Below, piece after piece: positions 1 through 11,163 of a stretch of DNA of 64,000 bases. Position 1 is the first letter of the stretch, and each line of letters opens with the position of its first letter. Below the pieces are notes generated by a model. It had not been told where the DNA came from. It did not search any database and saw nothing but the letters and a program-made list of their open reading frames with translations. The position numbers were made by a program, and so were the translations under genes. The DNA comes from Echinometra lucunter (lineage: Eukaryota > Echinodermata > Echinoidea > Camarodonta > Echinometridae), in assembly GCA_029962745.1 (NCBI GenBank), contig CM057167.1, forward strand, positions 25,148,642-25,212,641, in the 5' to 3' direction.

Positions 1-1091
1 TCTCTATCTCTCCTCTGCCTCTCATGCTATCCCTTAATATTTTTCCTCCCTTTTTCACACCCTCCTCTTAGTTCTTTGTTCTCTATGTTATCTGTTTCTT
101 TTACCTATTCTTCTCCTCTTTCTTTCATCTTTGTTTCTTTTTATTTCTGTTTATTTTTTTTTCCTATCTGTGTCCACCCTCTCACCTGCCCATCCTTGTC
201 TCTCTCTCTCTCTTTTCCTTCCACAGTCTTGCTCCTCTTTTCTCTTTAATACTTTAAGTTAGATTTTTCTTAACCTCTGTCTCATCTATATTATCTAACT
301 CTTTCTCATTTTATTATCTTTCTCCGTTTTTCTGTCTGTCTCTCCCCCAATTTACTGCTATATACCCATAGACATATGATAAATTTACTAAACGAAAAGC
401 AGCATGCATGGATATCATTACACGAATAGCATTAGGCCCCTCCTCTTTCGGATCACTTGAAGGGGCCGATAAGCACCCGTTATCAACATGATATCGATAA
501 CACTGTTGCATTATTCATATCTATCGCGCATATCAGTTTTATTGTGACACTTTAATTTAATGCACATTTGTTGAGCATTTATTACACATGCGGTATTAAG
601 CTGATGGGCCTGATGTTTCAAAATGCTACTCGTGGGAAGCATCTTACAACATGAATTATTCATTTCTTATCATGAATATTGATGGGTGCTTAGGTCGGCC
701 TTCTAATGAATTTGGACAAAATGGCGGAGCTTGAGGGGCCTGTATATACCTCTCCTTCTCTCTCTATCTGTCCTTCTAGTCTGCCTCCCTCTCTTTAGAT
801 GTCTTATCAGCTCTATGCACCTGTGTATCTGTATATCTATTCTTGTCTTGGTCTCTTTACATCACATACTAATCAATCAGCATTGAATCGTGTTCTATCC
901 ATCTTCCTACTTCTGTCATTTGTCTCCTGCTCTCTGCCCCTCTCTCTTTCTCTTTCTTTCTTTCTCTCTCTCTCTCTCTAGCTGTTTTGTCTATAATCTC
1001 TCTTGTATGTTTCTCTTTTGATACATCACACTCTAATTGGTCAGCACTGAATTATGTTCTACCCATCTCCCTACTTCTGGCCTTTGTCTCC

Positions 1092-1127
<36 letters not shown>

Positions 1128-3340
1128 CTGTTGGCTGCCTAATTTATCATCCTGACCCTTTGTCTTCGTCTCTGTTGTTGCATGTCTCTTTATATCACTC
1201 TAATTGGTTGGTGTCAGTTTTGTACCATCCATTTTCCTATTTCTCATCTTTTTTTTTTTTATTTCCCTCGTACCTTCATTCTCAATGTGAGTTTCCAGAT
1301 TTGTTCCCTTCCTCTCTAAGTGCTCTCACACCTACCTGATCAGGAAAAATACCCATGAAATTACAAGAACCTTTTCAGGCCCAGAAATACCCGATAATTA
1401 TTTCGTGCATTCAAACCTCCCCGAACCAGACCTCCACGGGAAAGTTCCCATAGTTATGAGCATATGCAATACAGTTCATGCGCTAGTGTTTGATGGGATA
1501 GAAGTTCTCGTAATTTGCTTTCAGACTGCAAATATTCCTGTGACCTTGGAGAAAGTTTGCGTAATTTGAGAAAGTACCTGTTAAACTAAGTATTTTTCTA
1601 TGGGGATATTACGAGTACTTTTGATTCACACTGGCAGAAATGCCATGTATTTTTCCTGATTGAGTAGGTGTGAAAGCATCTTCTCTCTCTCTTTCACTCT
1701 CCAGCTGTCTATTTAAATGTCCTCATGCCTCCATCCATGTCCTTGTGTAACTCTTTAGGGTTACATCACCCTAAAAGACGATGTCCAATCTAGTTTTCAT
1801 CCATTTTCTGACTTCACTCTGTCTCCCCCCTCCCCCCCTCCTTGTCCTCGCTTCTCACACTCTGTTTCATTTTTCCCTTCTCTCTCTACCACTCTCTCTT
1901 CCCCTCCATCTCAATTCTATCTCTTTCTCTCTTCCACTGTCTCTCCCTTCCTCTTCCCATCTCTCTTTGTTTGTCTATTTCTCTAACTCCTTTGTCTCAC
2001 TTCTCTTTCTCTCTCTCTCTAACTCCCTTCTCTCTTTATTTTTTGTCTCTATCTCTCTCTTTATTTTTTGTCTCTATCTCTCTCTGTATTTTTTGTCTCT
2101 ATCTCTGTCTAACTCCCTTATTTCTCATTATTTTTTGTCCTTATCTCTCTGTCTAACTCCCTTCTCTCTCTTTATTTTTTGTCTCTATCTCTCTCTAACT
2201 CCCTTCTCTCTCTTTATTTTTTGTCTCTATCTCTCTCTAACTCCCTTCTCTCTCTTTATTTTTTGTCTCTATCTCTCTCTAACTCCCTTCTCTCTCTTTA
2301 TTTTTTGTCTATCTCTGTCTAACTCCCTTCTCTCTCTTTATTTTTTGTCTCTATCTCTCTGTCTAACTCCCTTCTCTCTCTTTATTTTTGTCTCTATCTC
2401 TCTGTCTAACTCCCTTCTCTCTCTTTATTTTTTGTCTCTATCTCCCTGTCTAACTCCCTTCTCTCTCTTTATTTTTTGTCTCTATCTCTCTGTCTAACTC
2501 CCTTCTCTCTCTTTATTTTTGTCTCTATCTCTCTGTCTAACTCCCTTCTCTCTCTTTATTTTGTCTCTATCTCTCTGTCTAACTCCCTTCTCTCTCTTTA
2601 TTTTTTGTCTCTATCTCTCTCTCTAACTCCCTTCTCTCTTTATTTTTTGTCTCTATCTCTCTCTCTAACTCCCTTCTCTCTTTATTTTTTGTCTCTATCT
2701 CTCTGTCTAACTCCCTTCTCTCTCTTTATTTTTTGTCTCTATCTCTCTCTCTAACTCCCTTCTCTCTTTATTTTTTGTCTCTATCTCTCTGTCTAACTCC
2801 CTTCTCTCTCTTTATTTTTTGTCCCTATCTGTGTCTAACTCCCTTCCTCTCTTTATTTTTTGTCTCTATCTGTGTCTAACTCCATTCTCTCTTTTTCTCT
2901 CTCTCATTATTTTTTGTCTCTTTATTTTTCTCTCTATCTCTCTGTCTCACTGCCCCTCTCTCTTTATTTTTTGTCTCTTTATTTTTCTCTCTATCTCTCT
3001 GTCTAACTGCCCCTCTTTCTGTCTCTCTCCCTCTCTTTTATTGTCTCTCTCTGTCTCTCTGCCTCCCTCCTCTCCTTATCCTCTCTCTTTACCTACGTAC
3101 ATGTATACTCTTGACGAAGACAGAGGAAGATGCCGGAAATTTGAGTAGAGAAAATGAAATTGGCCACAACGCATTACAAACACTTCTAGCAGTTTTCTCC
3201 CTACCTACATCTCTCTCTTTCTCTCTCTTTCTCTCTCTCTCTCTGCCTATCTGTATCTCCCCCTCTCTCTTTTTCTGTTTCCATCTCTTACTGTCATTCT
3301 CAATCTATGTCTCCATGCACCCACTTTCCTGATGTAAAAG
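1..3340. repeat. Pyrimidine-rich low-complexity tract
   Basis: The + strand is dominated by CT, TCTC and CTTT words, with long (CT)n stretches near 950-980, 1095-1125, 1680-1700 and 3205-3245. A less biased island at about 330-740 and another at about 1340-1670 interrupt it. Open frames through it encode only Ser/Leu/Phe strings and are artefacts of the repeat. It lies upstream of the first visible GALNT exon and is probably intronic or flanking. I see no gene. Confidence 0.9.
2030..2960. repeat. Minisatellite, unit about 40-48 bp
   Basis: About 20 head-to-tail copies of a unit built from CTCTATCTCTCTGTCTAACT followed by CCCTTCTCTCTCTTTATTTT and TTGT. Units differ by small indels (TCTCTCTA against TCTGTCTA, TTTATTTTTG against TTTATTTTTTG). 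Copies become irregular after about 2820. Confidence 0.9.
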
Positions 3341-3356
3341 GAGCTAATGCCTTTGA

Positions 3357-3560
3357 AGGGTGACCGGTGGATGAGCAAGGGATATGTCACGCACTTCCTA
3401 GAGTGTAAAAAATCACTTCACGTCGCTACCAATCCACTCTCCTCATCATTCTCTCTATGACAATGCATTTACGAATCCAGACAGGCAAAGAAAAAAAGAA
3501 TGTGCTGCCCTCGCTGTATGTGCGCAGGCATAAATTCCTGGTTATGCCTTGTTCATGTGT
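3357..3560. repeat. Local direct duplication, copy 1
   Basis: Begins GTGACCGGTGGATGAGC and runs through AAAATCACTTCACGTC to CAGGCATAAATTCCTGG. A second copy occurs at about 3934-3952 plus 4310-4490, split by an inserted repeat. Copy 1 is uninterrupted and therefore shows the pre-insertion structure. Confidence 0.75.
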
Positions 3561-3596
3561 GATGATATACACTGGTTTTATACATGTGCCCATTTA

Positions 3597-3840
3597 TATA
3601 AAGGCCTGTTCACATATTAAGCGATAACCGCCTATGTTGTTGTTTTTTGTGTACAAATGAATGGGATATGAGGCAGCAAAAAAATTTACTTCTTTGCCTC
3701 CAAGCGGCAAAAAGGTGTGGACCAAACAAATTCTTGGAAAGTTTAATAGTGCAAAATATGATGTCATGAGTTTGTCGGTACAACTTTTGGTAAAACTCTC
3801 CTTTATTTCAGTGGTGGCGTGTTAATTTTCAGTCATATCA
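3597..3840. repeat. Dispersed repeat family R1, copy 1
   Basis: Shares the words AAAGGTGTGGACCAA, a downstream CAACTTTTGGTAAAACTCTC and a GTGTTAAT end with copies at about 25640-25800 and 30850-31140. The copies are diverged and no terminal repeat is clear. Confidence 0.55.
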
Positions 3841-3933
3841 TAAGCGCCGTATGTGAACACACCAACAAAAAAACTGCAGGTGTTTGCTACTGGATATCTG
3901 AATGAGTCTAAAAGCAGCTAAGTTTTTCAAAAG

Positions 3934-4490
3934 GTGACCACGGGATGAGTGAAAAATAATAAAAATGATGATAATACATGGAATTTTCAATTTATATAGC
4001 GCTTTTAACAGTTTTTCAAAGCGGTGTACAGGCAATTGCATATACAAACAGCTCATATATAACAAGAATTACCAACCTAAAACTACATGTAAAAATACTG
4101 GTATATATCAACATGTAGGATTCAGAACTTAAGAAACAAACCGATGAGTTTTTAGGACAGATTTTAAGGATTCAAGAGTAGTGGCCTGATGAATATGTAA
4201 GGTAAGATTGTTCCAAAGAGTGGGAGCTCTGACTGAAAAAGCACATTGGCCATAGCGAGTAGGTGCAGGAGATAGAAATAAGTGTGAAGAAGAAAGAAGA
4301 AAAGAAAGAAGAATATGGGCTGCACTTCAGAGAGTATAAAAATCACTTCACATCTGCCCCCGTCCACATTGCTCGTCATTCTTCCAAAGACAATGCATTA
4401 ACAAGGCCAGACAGGAAAAGAATAAAAAAATGTCCTGCCCACGCTGTCTGTGCCCAGGCATAAATTCATGGCTAAGACTTGTCCTCTTTA
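3934..4490. repeat. Local direct duplication, copy 2, interrupted
   Basis: The left piece GTGACCACGGGATGAGTGAAA and the right piece from about 4318 (CTGCACTTCAGAGAGTATAA onward) match the contiguous copy at 3357-3560. The intervening 3950-4310 block includes TTTATATAGCGCTTTTAACA and TTCCAAAGAGTGGGAGCTCT and looks like a separate dispersed element that inserted after the duplication. Confidence 0.65.
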
Positions 4491-5036
4491 ATTTGACGCA
4501 ATAAATTACTGGTACCTAAAAATTGATGGAGCTAAATAGCAGGATGTATGCACTTCAAATTTTAATGAAATGTATGTACCTTACAAAAACAAAGACAATT
4601 GGGCACACTTCGGAGTGGGGGGGGGGCGCCCTTTATTGTTCGCAGTTACATATTTCTCACTCCCACCTGTTTTATTTGGTCTCCGGTTCACAATAAATCT
4701 CACAGGTGGTCCAGATTTAGATTTTGGGTTTTGTGTGCATTTGGTCCCCTGTTTTGATTTGAAGGGGGGGAGGGTGGGGGGAGAGGGGTCGGGAGTTTAA
4801 ATTTAATGGACCATGCGCAACAAACCCATTTTACTTTCAGGCACTGAATTCATTTCATCATGCAGAATTTTTGTTATGTTCCACTTTGCTGTTACGGTTT
4901 TGCTAAAGGCACTTTTCCTCTCGTATGAACAAGGCTTTTGGAATTCATAAAGGACAAGAGCAAAGGCACATACTCCGAAAATTCGTGCACCGCAAGCGGG
5001 CTCTCCATTAATTCTTCTTACCTCAAGTTGAATTTA

Positions 5037-5472
5037 GATTGAAGTTGATTGCTCTCTACGAGCCCAAATGACAGCCTATTTTGTCACTGTAGCTAGTGGA
5101 TGTGCGTGTGCATATGTTACATGAAGCACATTACTGGCGTACGTAGGTCCCTGCTGGAAGCTAGCTAGGGGGGTCTGTTCATATTCAAACTTAATTTTGA
5201 TCTTTGTGTAAATCTTGATTGAAGCTTATTGCTCTCTACGAGCCCAAACGACAGCCTATTTTGTCATTGTAACCAGTGGATGTGCGTGTGCATATGTTAC
5301 ATGAAGCACATTACTAGTCTACGCAGGTCCCTGCTGGAAGCCAGTTGGGGGGTCTGTTCATATTGAAATTTAATTGTGATCTCAGCGTAAATCTTGATTG
5401 AAGCTTACAGGTATTGCTCTAAATGACAGCCTACATTTACTTTGACACATTAACCAGCCAGTGTGCCTTTGC

Positions 5473-5506
<34 letters not shown>

Positions 5507-5995
5507 GTTACATGAAGTACATTACTAGCCTACTTAAGTCTTTGCTTGAAGCCATTTAGGGAACCTCATTCACACTTAAGCTTGATCTAGTTTAGATTTA
5601 AGATGAGTGCTTGTCTGTGACTTTCAATGACATCCTATTTTGACTCTGTAGCCATTGAGTATGTATTAGCACACTAAAAGAATCATGTTTCCAACCTTAA
5701 GCATTGGTACTTATGATTATGTAATTCTCTCATTGAAGCTTGAAGCTGGTTAGGGACTTTTGTTCTCATTTCAATTTAAGCTCGATCTAAGCTTCCATTT
5801 AGATTAAAGTTTATTGCTCTTGTACAAGCCAAAATGACATTTTTTGATATTGTAGCCAGTGATTGCGTGAGTGTGCATCCTGGCACATGTTACCTGAAGC
5901 ACATTACAAGTTTCGAGCATGGATGGGGTACAAAATGAAGGTCCTTGCGGGAAGCTCATGAGGGGTGTGTTCATAATGGTATTTAAGTGTGATCA
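5037..5995. repeat. Five-copy tandem repeat, unit about 180 bp
   Basis: Units start near 5037, 5215, 5396, 5590 and 5790. Each contains a GATTGAAG(T/C)TTATTGCTCT-like start, AATGACAGCCTATTTTG, an ATGTTACATGAAGCACATTA block and a GGTCCCTGCTGGAAGC block. The first two units are near-identical and the later ones are increasingly degenerate. Confidence 0.85.
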
Positions 5996-8878
5996 AAGCT
6001 TGCTGAAAAGAATCATAGACAGGCTTGGCCTGACAGATGTAGGTCTCTGATCTACAATACAAATGTATTTCGATTTTGGGGGAGGGGGGGGGGGGTTGTA
6101 CATATTTCAGTGTGATTTTGATCTTATCTTCTGCTCTTGATAATTCTCTCTCCCTAAACCATGACATTCCAGGCTTGTTGCAAAATTTCATGTTTTTTAA
6201 TTGTTTACAAATTAGTTTATTTTTTATCAGATTTGTCACATTAATAAGAAAGTAAATTCATTGACAATTTTATGTGTGTTTGTTAGAAGTTGTACGCAAC
6301 TTTAGCCTTGTTAACTTCTTGATGATGATATGATTCGGCACACCATAACCTGTCTTACCGTCTTAACCTGGGATAAAACGATGTGATGCACCATGTCGCG
6401 TCCATCAGAATACAGCTATGCAGTGTTTTCAGGCGACTTTTATGTCACAATCAGCGATAGTGATCCCAAAGCTGATTTTTCTTTCTTTTATGATGATAGA
6501 TTTCTTCTTGAATAAAATGCTTAAAAGATTACTTTCACATGCTTTTGATATCAGCGGAAATTTAAAAAAAATAATTCAGCAAATGGTGAATTTTAGTTGG
6601 TATCCCAGGGTAACTAAACACTACATCATATGCTTTCTATGAGTATTGTTTGGCTGATGTGAATGCCACTTTAAGTTATTATTCAGAGGTGCTGCTCAGA
6701 GGAGTCGACGTGCCACAACCCCAAATACTTGAGTGGAAAGCTAGCCTGACGGGCATGACAGCTTTGAGAACCACGGCTCTTTGGTGTTAACTTTCCCCTC
6801 AATCTTCCAAATCAATTTGATCGTCGAAAACAGATAGTGGAAGACGTAAGAGCGCACTCTTTCTTTCCCCAAAATAGAAAAAAAAAAGGTCAGTCAGGTC
6901 GACACTGATTGTATCCTTAATGTTCCAAGCTTACGTTCACATATTTCACAAAACGCTACCCTCATTGCTCTCTCATATTGTTCTTTAATAGAAAGAATGA
7001 AATGTTGATCATAAATTCCACCTTAATGGAAGGGACCAATCCAAGTGATAAAATAATATTTTCCTGTGTTTGATTTGGGTTCCTTACCGGTATGTAATTT
7101 TCACTTACGACAGTTGCACATTGCAAATTAAAAGGATGAAGGCGAACTTTAAATAAAGGTTAAAGTTATGAAGTCCATGAACACTTACATGTACAGGATA
7201 TACATCGGGGTAAAATTCCTTTTAATAACTTTCAAGATATGTGTGGGCATTGTAAAGGATTACACTATCATTTCCCCTTTATTTCCATTTGCTTTTCTCA
7301 TGTTGATTTTTTTTTTTTGGGGGGGGGGGGAAGGGGGCAGTGATTTTATGTTTTCTAGTAATAAACAAGTCATTTGGGGGAGAGTGAGAGAGGAGAAGAG
7401 AGTTGATTGGTTAGTGATTTTATACAAGAAGTATTTCATACAGAAAGTTTGAGGAAGATTGTTTTTTTTTAAGGAAGTAAGAGCATCAGTGTAGGATACT
7501 GTGAATTAGTGTTTTCAAGGTTTCTGATGAAAACAATTCAAGTTTTTTATATTTCTTTGTGTCACAGTGATATTCTAGACATGTCTGTGTTCTTGAAATA
7601 AATGTTGTATATCCTGTATCTCTTCACAGCTTCACATCACCTGTTTATTTTCCAAGAGCATTCCTAAGCACCCTCCAGTTCTTTCTCAACCAATGTTCTT
7701 GATTGATTTCTCTTCATCTGATACCTGTGAAGTGTTTCTCGGCTCGTTTAGTTTGATGGATTTTCTTCTTTGGCAGTTGTCTTATTCTTCGATGATGTCC
7801 TGTCTGACGAACACTCTAGAAACTTCTTGCATCATGTGGGCCTTGGGTTTCAAAATCGATTCCTAGCGAGATATATTTGTTGTTGATGGCATTGTCCTTG
7901 TTTGAGCTGAAAAGAAGAATGATGTGTTTTGACCTGGTACTTAATCATATTTTACTTTCACTGTCAGGGGTGTCAATCTGGGTTGTTTGTTTGTTTGTTT
8001 GTTTTTTAGGGGGACACAATAGAAGTTTTGAGATAGCTGTGTCCTTATATCTCAAAAATTTGCTTGAAGGCAAAAAAAAAAAAGGTCCTCTTCCTTTTCA
8101 GCTATCTCTTTTTACCTGAAAAAATTGCTGGCAAGCTATTATATCGAATAAAACCCAAAATAATTTGGGGGAAGTGTCTCCCTGCCGCTCTCCCCCCCCC
8201 CCCACCTCTTGATGCCCATGTTCAGTCTTCCCTATAACATAAAAAATACAATCAATCACAGGACAACTATAAAAACCCTGTATTATTGCCCTCTTGGACA
8301 TTTACATGTACCTCCCAAAGACAGATACTGCCTGAAGCTGTCTGAGAGTATTTGCGGTAATTTGTGGGGATGGGGGTATATGTTAGTCAAGGGATCAATT
8401 GTTGGGAAATGGTTTCAGAAAAAAGGCAGCATAAAACTATATAATCATTTTATTTGGCTGTGTTTACTTCTTTGATCTTTATGTCTTTTTTTTGTACTGG
8501 GTTGGTCCTGTATCTGATTATTTCCTCATATTATCGTCTCAACACCTTTTCTTTGTATTTCCTCTCTACCTTTTCCATGTTTTTTCCTCTCCAATAATTA
8601 CTATAATTTTCAAATACAATCTAGGTGAGCATTCAAGTTTGAAGTATGAACACACCCATAGAAAGTGCCCTTATATCTACTTGTTCAAGTATGCAAATAT
8701 GTACTTGCATGCTTTGGGGTCCGTCAACTCCAAATATTTTTAAAGAGAGTACAAGTGCGCAGAGTTCAGCCATGTAGTGTAGTAAGATGTGCCCTCTGTG
8801 CTTGATTCTATACATGCATTAAATTCAAAGGGAAAACAGGATTTTGTTTATTTTGGTTTGTAAAAGGTGGGTTATATG
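5996..8878. other. Gene-free stretch
   Basis: AT-rich sequence with poly-G runs near 6085 and 7320. I see no exon with recognisable protein similarity and no clear repeat. Presumed intron or upstream flank of the GALNT gene. Confidence 0.5.
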
Positions 8879-9024
8879 TGAAACTTTCACTTTTATCATC
8901 CATGCTCTGTTTTAGTGAATTTAACCTTCATTGTTGCCTTTGAAATGATTGTGAAACTTTCATTTATATTATCCATGCTCTGTTTTGGTGAATTTAACCT
9001 TCATTGTTGCCTTTGATATGATTT
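8879..9024. repeat. Tandem duplication, 73-bp unit, two copies
   Basis: Two adjacent copies of GTGAAACTTTCA(C/T)TTTTAT through CATTGTTGCCTTTGA(A/T)ATGATT. They differ at only a few bases, so the duplication is recent compared with surrounding repeats. Confidence 0.9.
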
Positions 9025-10309
9025 GCCAAAGTTGTCCTGTAAAATTCCATTAGGGAATGTATAATTTCTTTCTTGATTGTAAATTTTGTTGAGGAAGTAT
9101 TGCTATCAATTAGAAATTTGTTTTACAGAGAAAACTTGATGTACCTTGAGGTTCAAAGGTGGTTTATTATAAATAATGTTGCATAACATAACACTCCATG
9201 AACTTTTATGGAATCGATTTGATAGAATCTGTAGTACTTTTAATCAAAATTGCCATGAAATTAATGTGCAAGAGTATTGAAAATCCATTCTCAGAAAGTG
9301 AAAAAATTCAACAAAAACAACAACAAAAGAAGAGCAAAATCCTCTTTTAGTGCAAGTGGAATTACCAATGTGAAGGTATTTATACTTGACCTGTGAAAAT
9401 CAAGAACGGTACTTTAAATTTAAGGCTTTGCATTGTTATATGTACTCAACTCTGGAGTGACATTTGTGTAAAGATGGTATTTGATTATTAATGAACACAT
9501 ATCTCCGAGGTAGTGACATGTCTGTCTATATTCACAGGCAACTGCAAATTGAATTGTAAAGGAGTAGATATTCCAAACATCAAAAGTAAATTTTAAAAGG
9601 CAATTTTATTGCTGAGCCAGTATTCATGTGCGCAGGGTCTTTATATAATTTGGAGTATGGAAAGCTGCAGGTGTACTGTTCAACCCACTGGATATTATGC
9701 TACCTACAGTTTTCACACAGTATTAAATGTACTCTTCCACTTCAAAACAAGAGGGAAGGTGTATACTGACTCCTTTATATGCTTCATATAGTCTTATTGT
9801 TTATACTGACAGTTGGATATTTTTTAATCTATTTGTTTGGTCTCATAATTGCATTACTATTTCTTTTTTATGCAGTGTAGTTATCTCAGATTCATCTTTG
9901 ACTGACATCAATATTGTAGACCATTTTTTTTTTTTATAGACCATTTTTTATAGAAATGTCACTTTATTCTTAAAATGAAATTTCTTTCACCATATATGGA
10001 CATTTGATTTGTTTTGATATTATGAATATTTTGATACACCTGTTATGAAACATGATATTCATGTACTTGTAATGTTTACTTTTATATTGTGCATTATTTG
10101 TCTATCACTACAGTAAAGGAATTTGTTTTTGTTTTGTTTTATGTGTTTGTTTCTTGTCAATAAAACATGCTGATTTTCTGACTTGTCTTAATGTGTTTTA
10201 AGCCATTCATGAAAGCAATTATTTGAAGCCTTGATTAGCTTTTCTTCTAATGTGCCTTGAGCACTCCACAGAGTGGATTTGGTGCGATGTAAATTACATT
10301 ACATTAACT
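9025..10309. other. Gene-free AT-rich stretch
   Basis: No exon-like frame with recognisable similarity. Contains AATAAA-type words (for example near 10160) but nothing upstream that would make them a polyadenylation site. A possible repeat end occurs at about 10255-10305 (GAGCACTCCACAGAGTGGAT). Confidence 0.4.
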
Positions 10310-10960
10310 GTCAACACCAGTATTTTTCTTTTACTGCTACATTTTCTTTTAAAGCAACAGTGAACTGACCCTTATTATGATGTATTTACAGCAGCGCCAA
10401 CTTACGACTACTCAAAACCAGAGACTCTTAGAAACATTATATCCTTTGTGGCTTCTCGTGAATTTCCTTAGTATGAATACAAATACATTTTAACAGATGT
10501 TACTCAAAAAATAAAGCTCTCATTGATTAGAAGAGAGCATGCTGGGAGCAAAAAGGGGGCAAAATCAGTAGTTTAGGACTGAGAGGGCGCTATTTCAAAA
10601 CCCCATACAAGGGTGCCAGTTCGCTCTGGCTTTAAAAGTTCAGGTATCTGAAATGACTTTAAATGTACAAAAAGTATATTGAGCAGTTAAAGGTTTGCCA
10701 ACTTGCATGCAAAAACAGTAATCTTGAACTTTCTAACGCATTGCCAATGTAAGGATTCTGGTGCTTATTTTCTGTGAAAAATTTTAAGAATTAAAAGAAA
10801 AAAGCAAATACTGATGCAACGGAAATGGGCACAGTATTTGCAGAATTTTTTCCTCTTTTTCCTCATATATTTGATATGTTTTTAGGGCTTTGTATCAGAA
10901 GTTAATGAGCCAAATCATAAAATGTGGACATTCTGTCAGGAATGGGTAAAAGGTTAATTG
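10310..10960 (+). repeat. Dispersed repeat family R2, copy 1
   Basis: Matches 32940-33310 in the same orientation: CAACACCAGTATTTTTCTTT, TATCTGAAATGACTTTAAAT, GCAAAAACAGTAATCTTGAA, AAATGGGCACAGTATTTGCA, TTTTTAGGGCTTTG and TGTCAGGAATGGGT. Copy 1 carries about 260 bp of extra sequence at roughly 10370-10630. Confidence 0.75.
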
Positions 10961-11023
10961 ATCCAAACCTAATTTTAAATGCCTAATCATTTTTTGTTTG
11001 ATTTGTCTTCTTCTTTCTAACAG

Positions 11024-11163
11024 GTGTGAGGAAAACGGAGTATGGTGATGTTAGCCAGAGGAAAAAACTTCGAGAGAAGCTAAACTGCCACAGTTTTGAG
11101 TGGTATCTAGAAAATGTATATCCAGAGTCCCAGTTTAGATTGGACTTTAAAACTATAGGAGAG
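11024..11163 (+). CDS. GALNT1/GALNT13-like: GALNT exon a: end of catalytic region
   Basis: Acceptor TTCTTTCTAACAG and donor GAG|GTAGGT. It encodes a split Gly plus 46 residues beginning [11 protein letters not shown] and ending [10 protein letters not shown]. The block [18 protein letters not shown] is the conserved linker between catalytic and lectin domains in this family. It ends in phase 0. Confidence 0.93.

Noticed and set aside
1781..3148. Open frames of up to 238 codons in the pyrimidine tract
   Set aside because: They are translations of the minisatellite (Ser/Leu/Phe/Tyr strings); no start context, splice signals or protein-like composition.
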